Shown here in pieces: positions 16,115 to 24,377 of a stretch of 64,000 nucleotides of DNA (position 1 is the first letter of the stretch; the number at the start of each line of letters is the position of its first letter). The notes under the pieces are model-generated. The model was not told where the DNA came from. It did not search any database and worked only from the letters and a program-made list of their open reading frames with translations. This DNA is from JAHEME01 sp034435035 (GTDB lineage: Bacteria; Chloroflexota; Anaerolineae; Aggregatilineales; UBA3940). The translations under genes were made by a program, and so were the position numbers. Location of the stretch: NCBI GenBank assembly GCA_034435035.1, contig DAOTXW010000009.1, positions 109,801-173,800 of the forward strand, read 5' to 3'.

Positions 16115-18031
16115 ATGCCTCTTGTCAGCGCCAGCCAAGTCGCCAAGTTCTACGGGCAGTTCGATGTCTTTCAGGGTGTGACCGTCAGCATTCCGCATGG
16201 CGCACGCATTGCCCTGGTGGGGCCCAATGGATCGGGCAAGACGACACTGCTGCGCATCCTGGCCCGGCTGGATGAACCCAGTGAAGGAACGGTGAGCATC
16301 GCCCGGGGGGTGAAGATCGGGTTCCTGCCCCAGGAGGCGGAGCTGCAGCTCGGCGGCGATGGAACATTATGGGACGAGATGGTGACAGTGTTTGCCGAAC
16401 TCCGGCAGCAGGAAAGCCGCCTCGCGCAGCTGGCCGAGGCGCTGGCACGGCAGCCAGACGATCAGGAAATGTTAGTCTCTTATGGGGAAGCGCAGGCCCG
16501 CTTTGAGGCGGCCGGTGGGTATGAGTACGGTGTGCGCATCCAGCAGGTGCTTATCGGGCTTGGCTTTGATCAAGCCGATCAGCAGCGCCCCCTGCGTCAG
16601 CTTTCGGGAGGGCAGAAGACGCGCGCCCTGTTAGCGCGCCTGCTGCTGGAGAACCCCGACCTGCTGATACTGGATGAGCCGACCAACCACCTCGATATTG
16701 AGGCGGTAGAGTGGTTGGAAGGATGGCTGAAGAGCTTTCGGGGGGCGCTGCTGGTGGTGTCGCACGACCGCTACTTCATGGACAATGTCGTGAATCACAT
16801 ATGGGAGCTCATGTTTGGCCGCCTGGAAGTCTACCGCGGCATCTACAGTCATTACGTGCAGCAGCGCGAGGACCGGCATACGCGTCTGCTGAATGAATAT
16901 GCACGCCAGCAGGAGCACATTGCCAGGGAAGAAGATTACATCAAGCGCAATATCGCCGGCCAGAACACCCGTCAGGCGCAGGGGCGCCGCAAGCGGCTGG
17001 AGCGCTTTTTGCGCGAGGAAGCACTCTATCGCCCCCGTGAGCAGAACACACTCCGGCTGCGGCTCCAGGCGCACAGTCGGTCCGGCGAAAAGGTGCTGAT
17101 GACCAAGAAGCTCGTGATCGGCTACCACGACGATGGTCTACCTCTGTTCAGCGTGCCGGATATTACCCTCTATCGGGGGGAGTGCGCTGCGCTGATCGGC
17201 CCCAACGGGGCAGGCAAGTCCACCTTCCTGAAAACGGTGCTGGGGCACCTGGCGCCGCTACATGGCGAGGCGCTCCTGGGTGCGGGGGTTGAGATTGGCT
17301 ACTTTGCGCAGGCGCATGAGGGTCTGCGGCAGGAGAACACCCTCCTCGACGAGATCCTGTCGGTTCGAGATCTGGCTCCCGGCGATGCTCGCACCTATCT
17401 GGCAAACTTCCTGTTTACCGGCGATGATGTCCACAAGAAAGTTGCGTCCCTGAGTGGAGGGGAGCGCGGGCGCGTGGCTCTGGCCAAACTGGCGCTGGGC
17501 GGCGCGAACCTGCTCCTGCTGGACGAGCCAACCAACCATCTTGATATCCCCTCTCAGGAGATCCTGGAGGCGGTGCTGTCCGCGTTCAACGGCACGATCC
17601 TGCTGGTGTCGCATGATCGCTACCTCATCCGAAGTCTGGCCAGCCAGATATGGGCTCTGCATGTGCCGCGCGGGGCAGGCAGCTCCACCCGGATGATCAT
17701 TTATGAAGGCCCTTATGATGAGTATCTAACCTGGCGGGACTCGCAGCAGGCCGCTGCCCGGGCTGAGACAGCCCACCAGAAGGAAGCCCCCCAACCCCCC
17801 GCAGCCCGACCGACAATGAGCCGATATGATCGCAACAAGCGGCTGGCCCAGGTGGAGGCCCGCATCCACCAGCTGGAGATCGAGATCGTTGATCTCAGCG
17901 GCGCATTGCAGAAAGCCAGTACGGGGGGCGATGTTGCCGAGGTGACCCGGCTGGGCGAAGCCTATCAGCGCACCGAGGCAGAGCTCAATGGCCTGATGGA
18001 GGAATGGGAAACTCTGCTTGCGGACCCATGA
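16115..18031 (+). CDS. ABC-F family ATPase
   Basis: 638 residues. ATG 16115 (MPLVSASQ) lies downstream of the promoter. Two nucleotide-binding domains: Walker A GPNGSGKT with signature RQLSGGQKTRALLARLLL and Walker B LLILDEPTNHLD in the first; GPNGAGKS, SLSGGERGRVALAKLAL and LLLLDEPTNHLD in the second. The interdomain linker (about 240-330) is basic and helical, as in ribosome-binding ABC-F proteins. A coiled-coil C-terminal extension (about 560-635) follows a Pro/Ala linker, like the Uup-type C-terminal domain. There is no membrane domain, so it should act on ribosomes. Translation-factor or antibiotic-protection roles cannot be separated by sequence alone. Confidence 0.93.
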   Translation: MPLVSASQVAKFYGQFDVFQGVTVSIPHGARIALVGPNGSGKTTLLRILARLDEPSEGTVSIARGVKIGFLPQEAELQLGGDGTLWDEMVTVFAELRQQESRLAQLAEALARQPDDQEMLVSYGEAQARFEAAGGYEYGVRIQQVLIGLGFDQADQQRPLRQLSGGQKTRALLARLLLENPDLLILDEPTNHLDIEAVEWLEGWLKSFRGALLVVSHDRYFMDNVVNHIWELMFGRLEVYRGIYSHYVQQREDRHTRLLNEYARQQEHIAREEDYIKRNIAGQNTRQAQGRRKRLERFLREEALYRPREQNTLRLRLQAHSRSGEKVLMTKKLVIGYHDDGLPLFSVPDITLYRGECAALIGPNGAGKSTFLKTVLGHLAPLHGEALLGAGVEIGYFAQAHEGLRQENTLLDEILSVRDLAPGDARTYLANFLFTGDDVHKKVASLSGGERGRVALAKLALGGANLLLLDEPTNHLDIPSQEILEAVLSAFNGTILLVSHDRYLIRSLASQIWALHVPRGAGSSTRMIIYEGPYDEYLTWRDSQQAAARAETAHQKEAPQPPAARPTMSRYDRNKRLAQVEARIHQLEIEIVDLSGALQKASTGGDVAEVTRLGEAYQRTEAELNGLMEEWETLLADP

Positions 18032-18111
18032 CGTGTGCCGGAGCCCACTGATGGCAGCCCCTGCTTAGCATGAGCAGACATCAGCCGGAGTCGGGTGGCC
18101 GGGCCTGACAA

Positions 18112-18141
18112 TTAACACCAGTCGCGAAGGCGGTATATAAT
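18112..18141 (+). promoter_or_regulatory. Promoter of the FHA protein gene
   Basis: TTAACA (18112-18117) and TATAAT (18136-18141) are separated by 18 bp. The leader before the ATG at 18238 would be about 90 nt. Confidence 0.55.
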
Positions 18142-18237
18142 CAGGCCAGTGCTGCAGAAAAGAGTTCTCTGGATGTTCGCCATGCTGGCACCGGCTACGT
18201 GATGGCCGCATGGTCGGAATGCTAAGGGACCCGCAAA

Positions 18238-19050
18238 ATGACTTCAGATTCACCCGTTCCAGCTGCTGATCAGGATCGCCCGCCGGACTCCAAACCGGCA
18301 GCGCCCGGCAGTGCGATCGAAAAGGAACAGCTGCGGTTGGTGCGAGCGGCTGCTGACCTGCTGGCCAAACAGGCTGAGTCGCAGCCAACACACCAGCTTG
18401 GATTGCTGGGGCAGAATTCGATCACGGATGCGCCCGCTGCGCCATTTGAAATAAAACCCGGGCATGTAAGCAGTTATACTGCGCTGCCTGTGAAGCTGCG
18501 CAACCTTCCCGCACATTCAGGGTATCCCTGGCGCGTCGAGTTACATGGTCTTCCGCGCACGGCGGAGCCGATCGGCCTGGATATCCTTGGCGATGTGGTG
18601 ATTGGCCGCGGGTCGCTGGGAGTGGAGTCCGCTGATATCGACCTTGACCCCTACGGGGCGTTTGAACTGGGGGTTTCGCGGCGGCATGCGATGCTGCGGC
18701 CCAGCACCAATGCACTGTATATCATCGATCTGGACAGCACCAACGGCACCCTTCATAACGCTCTGCGCCTGGGCTCCGGAATCACACGGGCACTTTCAAA
18801 CAACGATACGGTCACGCTGGGGCGGCTGTCGTTCATGATCCGGATCATCGATGGGCCAGGGCTCAAGAAGCAGGAAGAAGCAAGCCGGGGTGAGACAGCG
18901 GAGCCCCCTGCCTCGGCAGCAGGAGGAGGCGGCTCACCTCAGGTGCAGGCGCCGCCGCCCCCACAGCCGGGCAGCGTGAACTCTGCTCCTCCGGAGGCTG
19001 GCTCGGCCAGCCCGCCGGTTCCCCCGGCTGATCCGCGCAGTCAAGGCTGA
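18238..19050 (+). CDS. FHA domain protein with proline-rich tail
   Basis: 270 residues. AAGGGA precedes the ATG at 18238. A helical N-terminal region (about 25-75) leads to an FHA domain (about 115-205) with the phosphothreonine-binding residues in VIGRGS, SRRHA and DLDSTNGT. The last 55 residues are Pro/Gly/Ser-rich and likely disordered. FHA domains bind phosphothreonine peptides, so a Ser/Thr kinase partner is expected elsewhere in the genome; none is encoded here. No membrane helix. Confidence 0.9.
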   Translation: MTSDSPVPAADQDRPPDSKPAAPGSAIEKEQLRLVRAAADLLAKQAESQPTHQLGLLGQNSITDAPAAPFEIKPGHVSSYTALPVKLRNLPAHSGYPWRVELHGLPRTAEPIGLDILGDVVIGRGSLGVESADIDLDPYGAFELGVSRRHAMLRPSTNALYIIDLDSTNGTLHNALRLGSGITRALSNNDTVTLGRLSFMIRIIDGPGLKKQEEASRGETAEPPASAAGGGGSPQVQAPPPPQPGSVNSAPPEAGSASPPVPPADPRSQG

Positions 19051-19128
19051 GTCAGTTCATCTTTGCCAGCCGGGAAGAAACCCTCTTAACTCCCCGGGGA
19101 ATCTGTGCTTCAAACCGACGCGGCTCTG

Positions 19129-19374
19129 TTATGCTGCCGAACGCGCAGCCGGTTCGGCTATCCCCAGCCAGAAGTGGCCCGGCAGAATTGAATTGCTGGT
19201 GCGCACCTCGACATCCTCCACGGTGGCCGGGTTTCCTGCCAGCATCGAGGGGTGGACGAAACACACGGTCGGGGAGACGCCATATTTGGCGTGGTAATAT
19301 CGGACTGCCCGCATGATGCGGGTCGCCATATCGCCCTGATCGCTGTTGTCAAACCAGAGCATTCCTTCACGCAT
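19129..19374 (-). CDS. Small orphan protein under a LexA-type promoter
   Basis: 81 residues. ATG 19374 has GGAAGGAG seven bases upstream. The sequence begins MREGMLWFDNSD and contains a Tyr-Tyr and CFVHPS segment in the middle (VRYYHAKYGVSPTVCFVHPS) and ILPGHFWLGI near the end. It looks like a small folded alpha/beta protein conserved among related bacteria, but I cannot name a family. There are no transmembrane segments. It has its own promoter carrying two AGAAC-N4-GTTCT boxes, so it should be induced by DNA damage. It lies directly downstream of priA and in the same direction. Confidence 0.75.
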   Translation of the reverse strand: MREGMLWFDNSDQGDMATRIMRAVRYYHAKYGVSPTVCFVHPSMLAGNPATVEDVEVRTSNSILPGHFWLGIAEPAARSAA

Positions 19375-19416
19375 AGCCGGGCTCCTTCCCTGAATGTGCT
19401 GCCTGCCATACAGATA

Positions 19417-19466
19417 AGAACTTATGTTCTATCAGGGATTATAGCAGAACCTGCGTTCTAGATCAA
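19417..19466 (-). promoter_or_regulatory. Promoter with two LexA-type SOS boxes
   Basis: On the minus strand TTGATC (19466-19461), 17 bp, TATAAT (19443-19438, preceded by TGC as an extended -10). One AGAAC-N4-GTTCT palindrome (19446-19459) fills the spacer and a second (19417-19430) covers the start-site region. Gram-positive-type LexA binds GAAC-N4-GTTC, and this layout would block polymerase binding twice. Confidence 0.8.
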
Positions 19467-19506
19467 GGGTTTTATCAATCAGTCCGGAGGGTCGGGCTGG
19501 CGCTCT

Positions 19507-22080
19507 TCAGAGCAGAGAAACCGGATCGATGTCGATGTGCAGCCGGGGCGAGGGGTGAAGGATGCCGAGCAGGGGGCGGGGGTCCGGGCTGCGAATGATC
19601 ACGTGCCAGTGATAAAGCCCGCCCTGCCGCGGGTAGAAAGCCGGAGCAGGGCCAATCAGCGACGTATTGACCAGATGTTCATCGGCAATGAGGCGGCTCA
19701 AATCCTGCTTCAGGCTTTCTGCCTGCTCGCGGGCACTTTCAGCGCTTTCAGCGCGGATCAGCAGCCGTACCAACTGGCGATATGGCGGATAGGCCAGCTC
19801 ACGCCGATACGCCATCTCCTGCTGGTAGAAGGCATGGAAGTCATGATTGGCCGCTGCCTGAATCGCGTAGTGGTCGGGATTATAGGTCTGGAGGATCACC
19901 TCACCCCCCAGCAGGCCGCGGCCAGCCCGACCCGCCACCTGGGTAAGCAACTGAAAAGTTCGCTCGCCACTGCGGAAGTCGGGAAGATACAGCGCGGTAT
20001 CTGCGCTGATGACGCCAACCAGCGTCACCAGTGGGAGATCGAGACCTTTTGCCACCATCTGAGTGCCGATGAGAATGCTGGCCTCGCGCTCAATGAACTG
20101 CCGCAGCAGGGTATCGTGTGATCCCTTCCCTCCGGTTGTGTCACGATCCCATCGAACCGTCCGAACGCCGGGAAAACGCCGCAGCACCTCTTCCTCCACG
20201 CGCTCCGTACCCCCTCCAAAGTAGCGTATCTGCTCAGAGCCGCACTGAGGGCAGGCGGCAGGGCTGCCTGATCGGCGGTTACAGTGATGGCATACCAGAA
20301 TGCCCTGCCCGGCGGCGCTGCCTGCATGCCAGGTAAGGGGGATCTCGCAGTGGGGGCACATCAGGACATGGCCACAGCTCCGGCAGAAGACAAACGTCGA
20401 CGTGCCCCGCCGGTTCAGAAAGAGGATGGCCTGCTCCCCCCGGCTGAGAGTCTGCTCCAGCGCCCGGGTGAGCATCCGGCTGAAAATCGAGCGATTATTG
20501 GCTCGCAGTTCCTGGCGCATATCCACAATACGAACCGGCGGCAGGTCGATCATCACCGCCTCGTCAGGCGATCCCGGATCATGCCGATAGCGAGTCTGGC
20601 TGATCTGGAAGTGGACGGCCTGCATCTCGATAGCCCGCCGATGCCCCATAATCCGGGCCGGCAGTTCCACCAGCTGGTATTCAGCCTCAATGCCGGCCTC
20701 GCGCGGCACAGCCTGTGCGTAGGCAGCGACATTGGGCGTAGCGCTGCCCATCAGGACGAGTGCTCCCTGCCTGCGGGCCATCTCGATAGCGGTCGGGATG
20801 GTGTGGTAGTAGGGCGGCGGTACCGGTGGGGACTGCTTGTAGCTGTCGTCATGACACTCATCGATCACGATCACACCCAGGTTGTGCAGCGGGCTGAACA
20901 GCGCCGATCGCGGCCCGACGATCACATCAAACTGCCCGCTGCGAGCCCGGCGCCAGGTGTCGTAACGTTCACCCGGCGACAGCCGGCTGTGGATAAGACC
21001 CATGCGCCCGGCAAAGCGTGCGCCAAACCGCCTCACCGTTTGAGGGGTCAGGGCGATTTCGGGGACCAGGACCAGCGCGCTGCGCCCCTGCGCCAGCACT
21101 CTTTCAACAGCTCGTAGATACAACTCGGTCTTGCCAGAGCCGGTCACCCCATGCACCAGAACCGGGCGCGCGCCGGATCGCGGCTCCAGCGCAGCGCGGA
21201 TGACATCCCAGGCTGCTGCCTGATCGGCGGTGAGCTGAGGGGGCGTATCGGGAACAAAGGCCATGCCGCCCAGCGGGTCTCGCCAGATCGAATCCTGCCG
21301 CAAGGCGATCAGATCGTCAGCCTCCAATGCACGCAGATCAGCCAGGCTGCTGCCAGGGACTGAGGCATACAGACGGCCAACTTCCAGCGAGCCCTGCTCA
21401 CGGGCCAGTACGCGCAGGATGCTGGCCCGCCGCACAGCCGCTGGCTGGCGGTTAGCTGGCAGTGCCGCCGGGTTGAACCGCCCGGCGATCACCGCCTCCA
21501 ACTGCTCTGGGGGCACAGCCAGCTCCGCTCTCCGCACGGCTTTGCCGCTGGCCGCCGGAGCATCCAGCACCGGTTCGCGCAGAACCAGCCCACGCCCGAC
21601 GAGATCGGCAACCGCCGACTGCCAGTTGCGTCGTGGCAGGGCCTGCGCGATCTGTCGCCCGCGCAGGGGGCCATGCTGATGCAGCAAGTTCAGAAGGCGC
21701 TGCTGCGTTTCGCTGCGGGCTTCAATAGCCCGGGGATCGATGACCGGGGTGATCAGCACATCGCCGCGCCGGGCCAGCCCGGGCGGTAGGAACAGCAGGA
21801 TGCACTGGCTGACCGGAGTCAGGTAGCGCTCGCTCAGCCAGTAGGCCAAGCCAATCTGCGCTGGCGAGACAACGGGTTCGCGGTCAATCAGGTCGCTAAT
21901 AGGACGGGTGGCACTGACAGGAGAGTCGGTTTCCAGCCGGATGATAATCCCCTGCGCCTTCTGCTGGCCGAAGGGCACTTCTACCAGATGACCGGGCTCG
22001 AGGCGACCGACCAGGTCAGGCGGGATGTGATAGTGAAAAGTGCCCTCCACGGGCATATTAACCGCAATCTGTGCGTACAT
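19507..22080 (-). CDS. priA: Primosomal protein N' (replication restart helicase PriA)
   Basis: 857 residues. I choose ATG 22080 (MYAQIAVNMPVEGTF), downstream of a -10 at 22118-22113. Order: PriA 3'-DNA-binding domain (about 1-105), winged-helix-like segment, helicase domain with Walker A GVTGSGKT and motif II as IDECHD (DEAH-box variant), a zinc-binding insertion with Cys pairs (CRSCGH, CPHCE, CHHCN, CPQCG), second RecA-like domain with GTQMVAKGLDLP, and the C-terminal domain. It reloads the replisome at stalled forks. Confidence 0.95.
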   Translation of the reverse strand: MYAQIAVNMPVEGTFHYHIPPDLVGRLEPGHLVEVPFGQQKAQGIIIRLETDSPVSATRPISDLIDREPVVSPAQIGLAYWLSERYLTPVSQCILLFLPPGLARRGDVLITPVIDPRAIEARSETQQRLLNLLHQHGPLRGRQIAQALPRRNWQSAVADLVGRGLVLREPVLDAPAASGKAVRRAELAVPPEQLEAVIAGRFNPAALPANRQPAAVRRASILRVLAREQGSLEVGRLYASVPGSSLADLRALEADDLIALRQDSIWRDPLGGMAFVPDTPPQLTADQAAAWDVIRAALEPRSGARPVLVHGVTGSGKTELYLRAVERVLAQGRSALVLVPEIALTPQTVRRFGARFAGRMGLIHSRLSPGERYDTWRRARSGQFDVIVGPRSALFSPLHNLGVIVIDECHDDSYKQSPPVPPPYYHTIPTAIEMARRQGALVLMGSATPNVAAYAQAVPREAGIEAEYQLVELPARIMGHRRAIEMQAVHFQISQTRYRHDPGSPDEAVMIDLPPVRIVDMRQELRANNRSIFSRMLTRALEQTLSRGEQAILFLNRRGTSTFVFCRSCGHVLMCPHCEIPLTWHAGSAAGQGILVCHHCNRRSGSPAACPQCGSEQIRYFGGGTERVEEEVLRRFPGVRTVRWDRDTTGGKGSHDTLLRQFIEREASILIGTQMVAKGLDLPLVTLVGVISADTALYLPDFRSGERTFQLLTQVAGRAGRGLLGGEVILQTYNPDHYAIQAAANHDFHAFYQQEMAYRRELAYPPYRQLVRLLIRAESAESAREQAESLKQDLSRLIADEHLVNTSLIGPAPAFYPRQGGLYHWHVIIRSPDPRPLLGILHPSPRLHIDIDPVSLL

Positions 22081-22112
22081 AGAGTCTGGTGTGTTCCTAC
22101 CTTCTAAGGGCA

Positions 22113-22118
22113 ATTATA
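22113..22118 (-). promoter_or_regulatory. -10 element of priA
   Basis: TATAAT on the minus strand at 22118-22113, about 33 bp before the chosen ATG. No good -35 is seen. Confidence 0.45.
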
Positions 22119-22285
22119 CCCCGGCCCCGGTGACGGCTGAGGGCCGGAGCCCTCGCTGTCATGCAGTCAGTTGCCGGATGTCAGGGGGCTGTCAGACTGC
22201 GGTCAAGCACTCTCCAGGATGCAGTGTTATACCTGTATTGAACTGGAGATCGGTCAGGATGTGACAATGTACCAGGGGAAGAGCC

Positions 22286-23035
22286 ATGTGGTTTCATCGG
22301 GCAATCCAGGTCTTTATTGGTGAGCAGGACTTCTATGCCAGGCAGATGATCGCCGGCTATCTCAGCCGGGACCGACGGACCCGCGTTGCCGGCAGCGCCA
22401 GCACCGTGCCCGAACTCATTGCCCGGATTGCCGCCCCCGCGGCGCCGGCTCCTGACGCGATTCTTCTGGATGAAAGTCTGGTCAGGGAAGGAGCGGCGCT
22501 GCCGGCCGCCATCCGAGTGATTCTGCATCATGCGGCGGGAGCTGCGGTCATCTGCCTGACAAACTGCCCGGATGCACAACTTGTGCTGGCCATGCAGCAG
22601 GCTGGCGCAGCCGCCTGCCTCACGCGAGGTATCGTGGGAGCCGGGTTGGCCTGCGCAGTTGTGTATACACTGCAAGAAAATCGATTCCTCGTGACCCACG
22701 ATGTTGCGGGAGCCATCGAGATACATCATGGTAATGCGACCTATCGGATCCTGCCAGCGCGCCGCCAGTATACACGTCTCACTCCCCGCATCGAGCAGGC
22801 GCTATGGCTCTGCGTCGTCGAGGGGCTGCCTGCTGACCTGGCGGCTGCGGAGATGGGAGTGAGTACAAGCACCATCCGCAGCTATATCAAGGAAGGGTAC
22901 CGTATTCTGGAGGCAGAGAATGATGGACGGTTTCCCCCCTCACTGTCACCTGCGGAACGCGCCTATCTGTGCATCACGGCGCTTGAAGGGGCAGCCATAA
23001 CCGCTGACAGCATGCGGCAGCGGTCCGCTGCCTGA
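22286..23035 (+). CDS. Response-regulator-like protein with LuxR-type helix-turn-helix
   Basis: 249 residues. ATG 22286 follows AGGGGAAGAG. The N-terminal 125 residues follow the receiver fold: hydrophobic beta-1 (IQVFIGEQDFYARQMIAGYL), a possible phospho-acceptor Asp in DAILLDESL, and a later ICLTNCPD/AGAAACLTR pair. The N-terminal acidic pair is replaced by Glu-Gln-Asp, so the receiver is atypical. The C-terminal region (about 168-212) resembles a LuxR/sigma-4-like helix-turn-helix (TPRIEQALWLCVVEGLPADLAAAEMGVS...). No histidine kinase gene is adjacent. It stands alone and diverges from priA. Confidence 0.7.
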   Translation: MWFHRAIQVFIGEQDFYARQMIAGYLSRDRRTRVAGSASTVPELIARIAAPAAPAPDAILLDESLVREGAALPAAIRVILHHAAGAAVICLTNCPDAQLVLAMQQAGAAACLTRGIVGAGLACAVVYTLQENRFLVTHDVAGAIEIHHGNATYRILPARRQYTRLTPRIEQALWLCVVEGLPADLAAAEMGVSTSTIRSYIKEGYRILEAENDGRFPPSLSPAERAYLCITALEGAAITADSMRQRSAA

Positions 23036-23103
23036 AGCCGAATCTGTAAGGATTGTGTAAGCTGGTTCACGGGATAGACGGGGTAGTCGCGCTACCGGGC
23101 ACA

Positions 23104-23112
23104 TGCTACAAT
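23104..23112 (+). promoter_or_regulatory. Extended -10 of the RNase H-like gene
   Basis: TGCTACAAT, 38 bp before the start codon; no clear -35. Confidence 0.5.
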
Positions 23113-23150
23113 GATCGCTGGTACTGGTAGCGCGGAAATCAGGAGCTGGT

Positions 23151-23537
23151 ATGGGGCAGAAGATTCTGCTGATTGTCGATGGGGGCAGCCGTTCGACCTC
23201 TTCAGTGGGCTATGGCAGCTATGTGGTAATCATGGGCAACCGGCGTACCATCACCCACCTGGAGTTTGGCAGCAGCATGACTCCCCGTGAAGCGGAGTAT
23301 GACACGCTGATCATGGCGCTCCAGACTCTGATCCAGCAGATAAAGCCTGCCGGGGCGGCACTTGAGATTCAAACCCCGAGCTTGCTGCTGGTCAACCAGA
23401 TCAGGGGGGTCTGGGAAGCAAGAGACAGCCGCATGCGCATCCGACGGGATCGGGCGCTAGAAATGCTGCACCAGTTTGAATCCTTCAGCCTGCAACGCAT
23501 CTCGCGGGAGCAGTCCGCGCGTGTGATGATCCCCTGA
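23151..23537 (+). CDS. RNase H-fold protein lacking catalytic residues
   Basis: 128 residues. ATG 23151 has AGGAG upstream. It follows the reverse-transcriptase-like RNase HI pattern: first strand with VDGGSR (Asp10), a glycine-rich second strand (GYGSYVV), REAEYDTLIMAL (Glu49), and LEIQTPSLLLVNQIRG where active enzymes have an Asp-Ser pair; here the Asp is Pro76. The last catalytic Asp is also missing because the protein stops soon after SREQSARVMIP. It is therefore probably a non-catalytic nucleic-acid-binding relative. It is convergent with the next gene. Confidence 0.75.
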   Translation: MGQKILLIVDGGSRSTSSVGYGSYVVIMGNRRTITHLEFGSSMTPREAEYDTLIMALQTLIQQIKPAGAALEIQTPSLLLVNQIRGVWEARDSRMRIRRDRALEMLHQFESFSLQRISREQSARVMIP

Positions 23538-23573
23538 TCCTCATCGGGTAGTGGCGCAGACCAGATTCGCTGC

Positions 23574-24299
23574 TCACCTGTCTATCTGCCGCGTGGGGCC
23601 AGCTTCTGCCGCTGCCCAGATCGACAGCATTGTGTACTCCACCTGCGACGGAGCTCTTTGTTGCGTCTCGGCAAGAACACCCATATGCAGCAGCCCTGTC
23701 TCTGCCCCGGCCACCACGGCCACAACTTCCTGATTGATGCGAATGGTCGCCTGTGCCGCTTCCAGGTCTACACGCAGCCGGTTGGGCTCCCCGTGCGGCC
23801 GTACCCAGGGAAAGCGAGCCCACGGGTAGATCATCTCGACCGCCTGGCCTCGGATCCGGTAGATGGCAAAATAGCCATTGCCGTTGACTGCCGCCACGGT
23901 GCAGGCGCCGTCCGGACAGCTCCCCCACCAGATGCCGTAGTTGGCATCCGCGGGTCCGCCTGCCTGACGCCCGACAACTTCCAGAGTTGCTGGGACCCGG
24001 AATGTATAGGGGCTGATCGCCTGCGCTCGCATCCCGGTAGCCGGAGCGCTTACTATCAGGCCGTCGCCGCTGACTTCTAACTGCGCTCGATTGGGCCATA
24101 CAGACCAACCGTGTAGAGTATTCAGATCGTCCTGCACGATCAGGCTGCCGGCGTGCGGAGGATCGGCCACGCCGGCGGACAGCAGGGCGCCAAGCCCTGC
24201 GGCCCCACTCAGCGTCACCAGCAGGGCGATCCGCATCAGGGACCAGATCCTGGCATCGAAATCAGAAATTGGAGCCGGCCTGTGTCGCGCAGAAGTCAC
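23574..24299 (-). CDS. Exported or membrane-anchored protein, beta-sandwich type
   Basis: 241 residues from GTG 24299; ATG 24236 is an alternative start, and neither has a good ribosome binding site. One hydrophobic segment (about 22-43) serves as signal anchor. The rest is rich in predicted beta strands (DDLNTLHGWSVWPN, YGIWWGSCPDGACTVAAVNGNGYFAIYRI) and resembles concanavalin/LamG or DUF1080-type sandwiches found in exported proteins. The two Cys (SCPDGAC) could form a disulfide. Function unknown. Confidence 0.65.
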   Translation of the reverse strand: MTSARHRPAPISDFDARIWSLMRIALLVTLSGAAGLGALLSAGVADPPHAGSLIVQDDLNTLHGWSVWPNRAQLEVSGDGLIVSAPATGMRAQAISPYTFRVPATLEVVGRQAGGPADANYGIWWGSCPDGACTVAAVNGNGYFAIYRIRGQAVEMIYPWARFPWVRPHGEPNRLRVDLEAAQATIRINQEVVAVVAGAETGLLHMGVLAETQQRAPSQVEYTMLSIWAAAEAGPTRQIDR

Positions 24300-24300
24300 T

Positions 24301-24309
24301 TGTTATAAT
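24301..24309 (+). promoter_or_regulatory. Extended -10 of the oligoendopeptidase gene
   Basis: TGTTATAAT, about 70 bp before the ATG at 24378, in the gap to the divergent exported-protein gene. Confidence 0.55.
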
Positions 24310-24377
24310 CCGGAATCCGGGCCATTATCGCCCTATTCCTTTGCGTTCAACCTAACCCAATGTAAGGATACAACAAA

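Noticed and set aside
18047..18084. Inverted repeats (CTGATG...CATCAG with CTGCT...AGCAG inside) after the ABC-F gene
   Set aside because: Imperfect pairing and no T-tract; too weak to call a terminator.
22139..22154. Short hairpin GAGGGC-CGGA-GCCCTC between priA and the regulator gene
   Set aside because: The genes are divergent, so a terminator is not expected, and the stem is only six base pairs.
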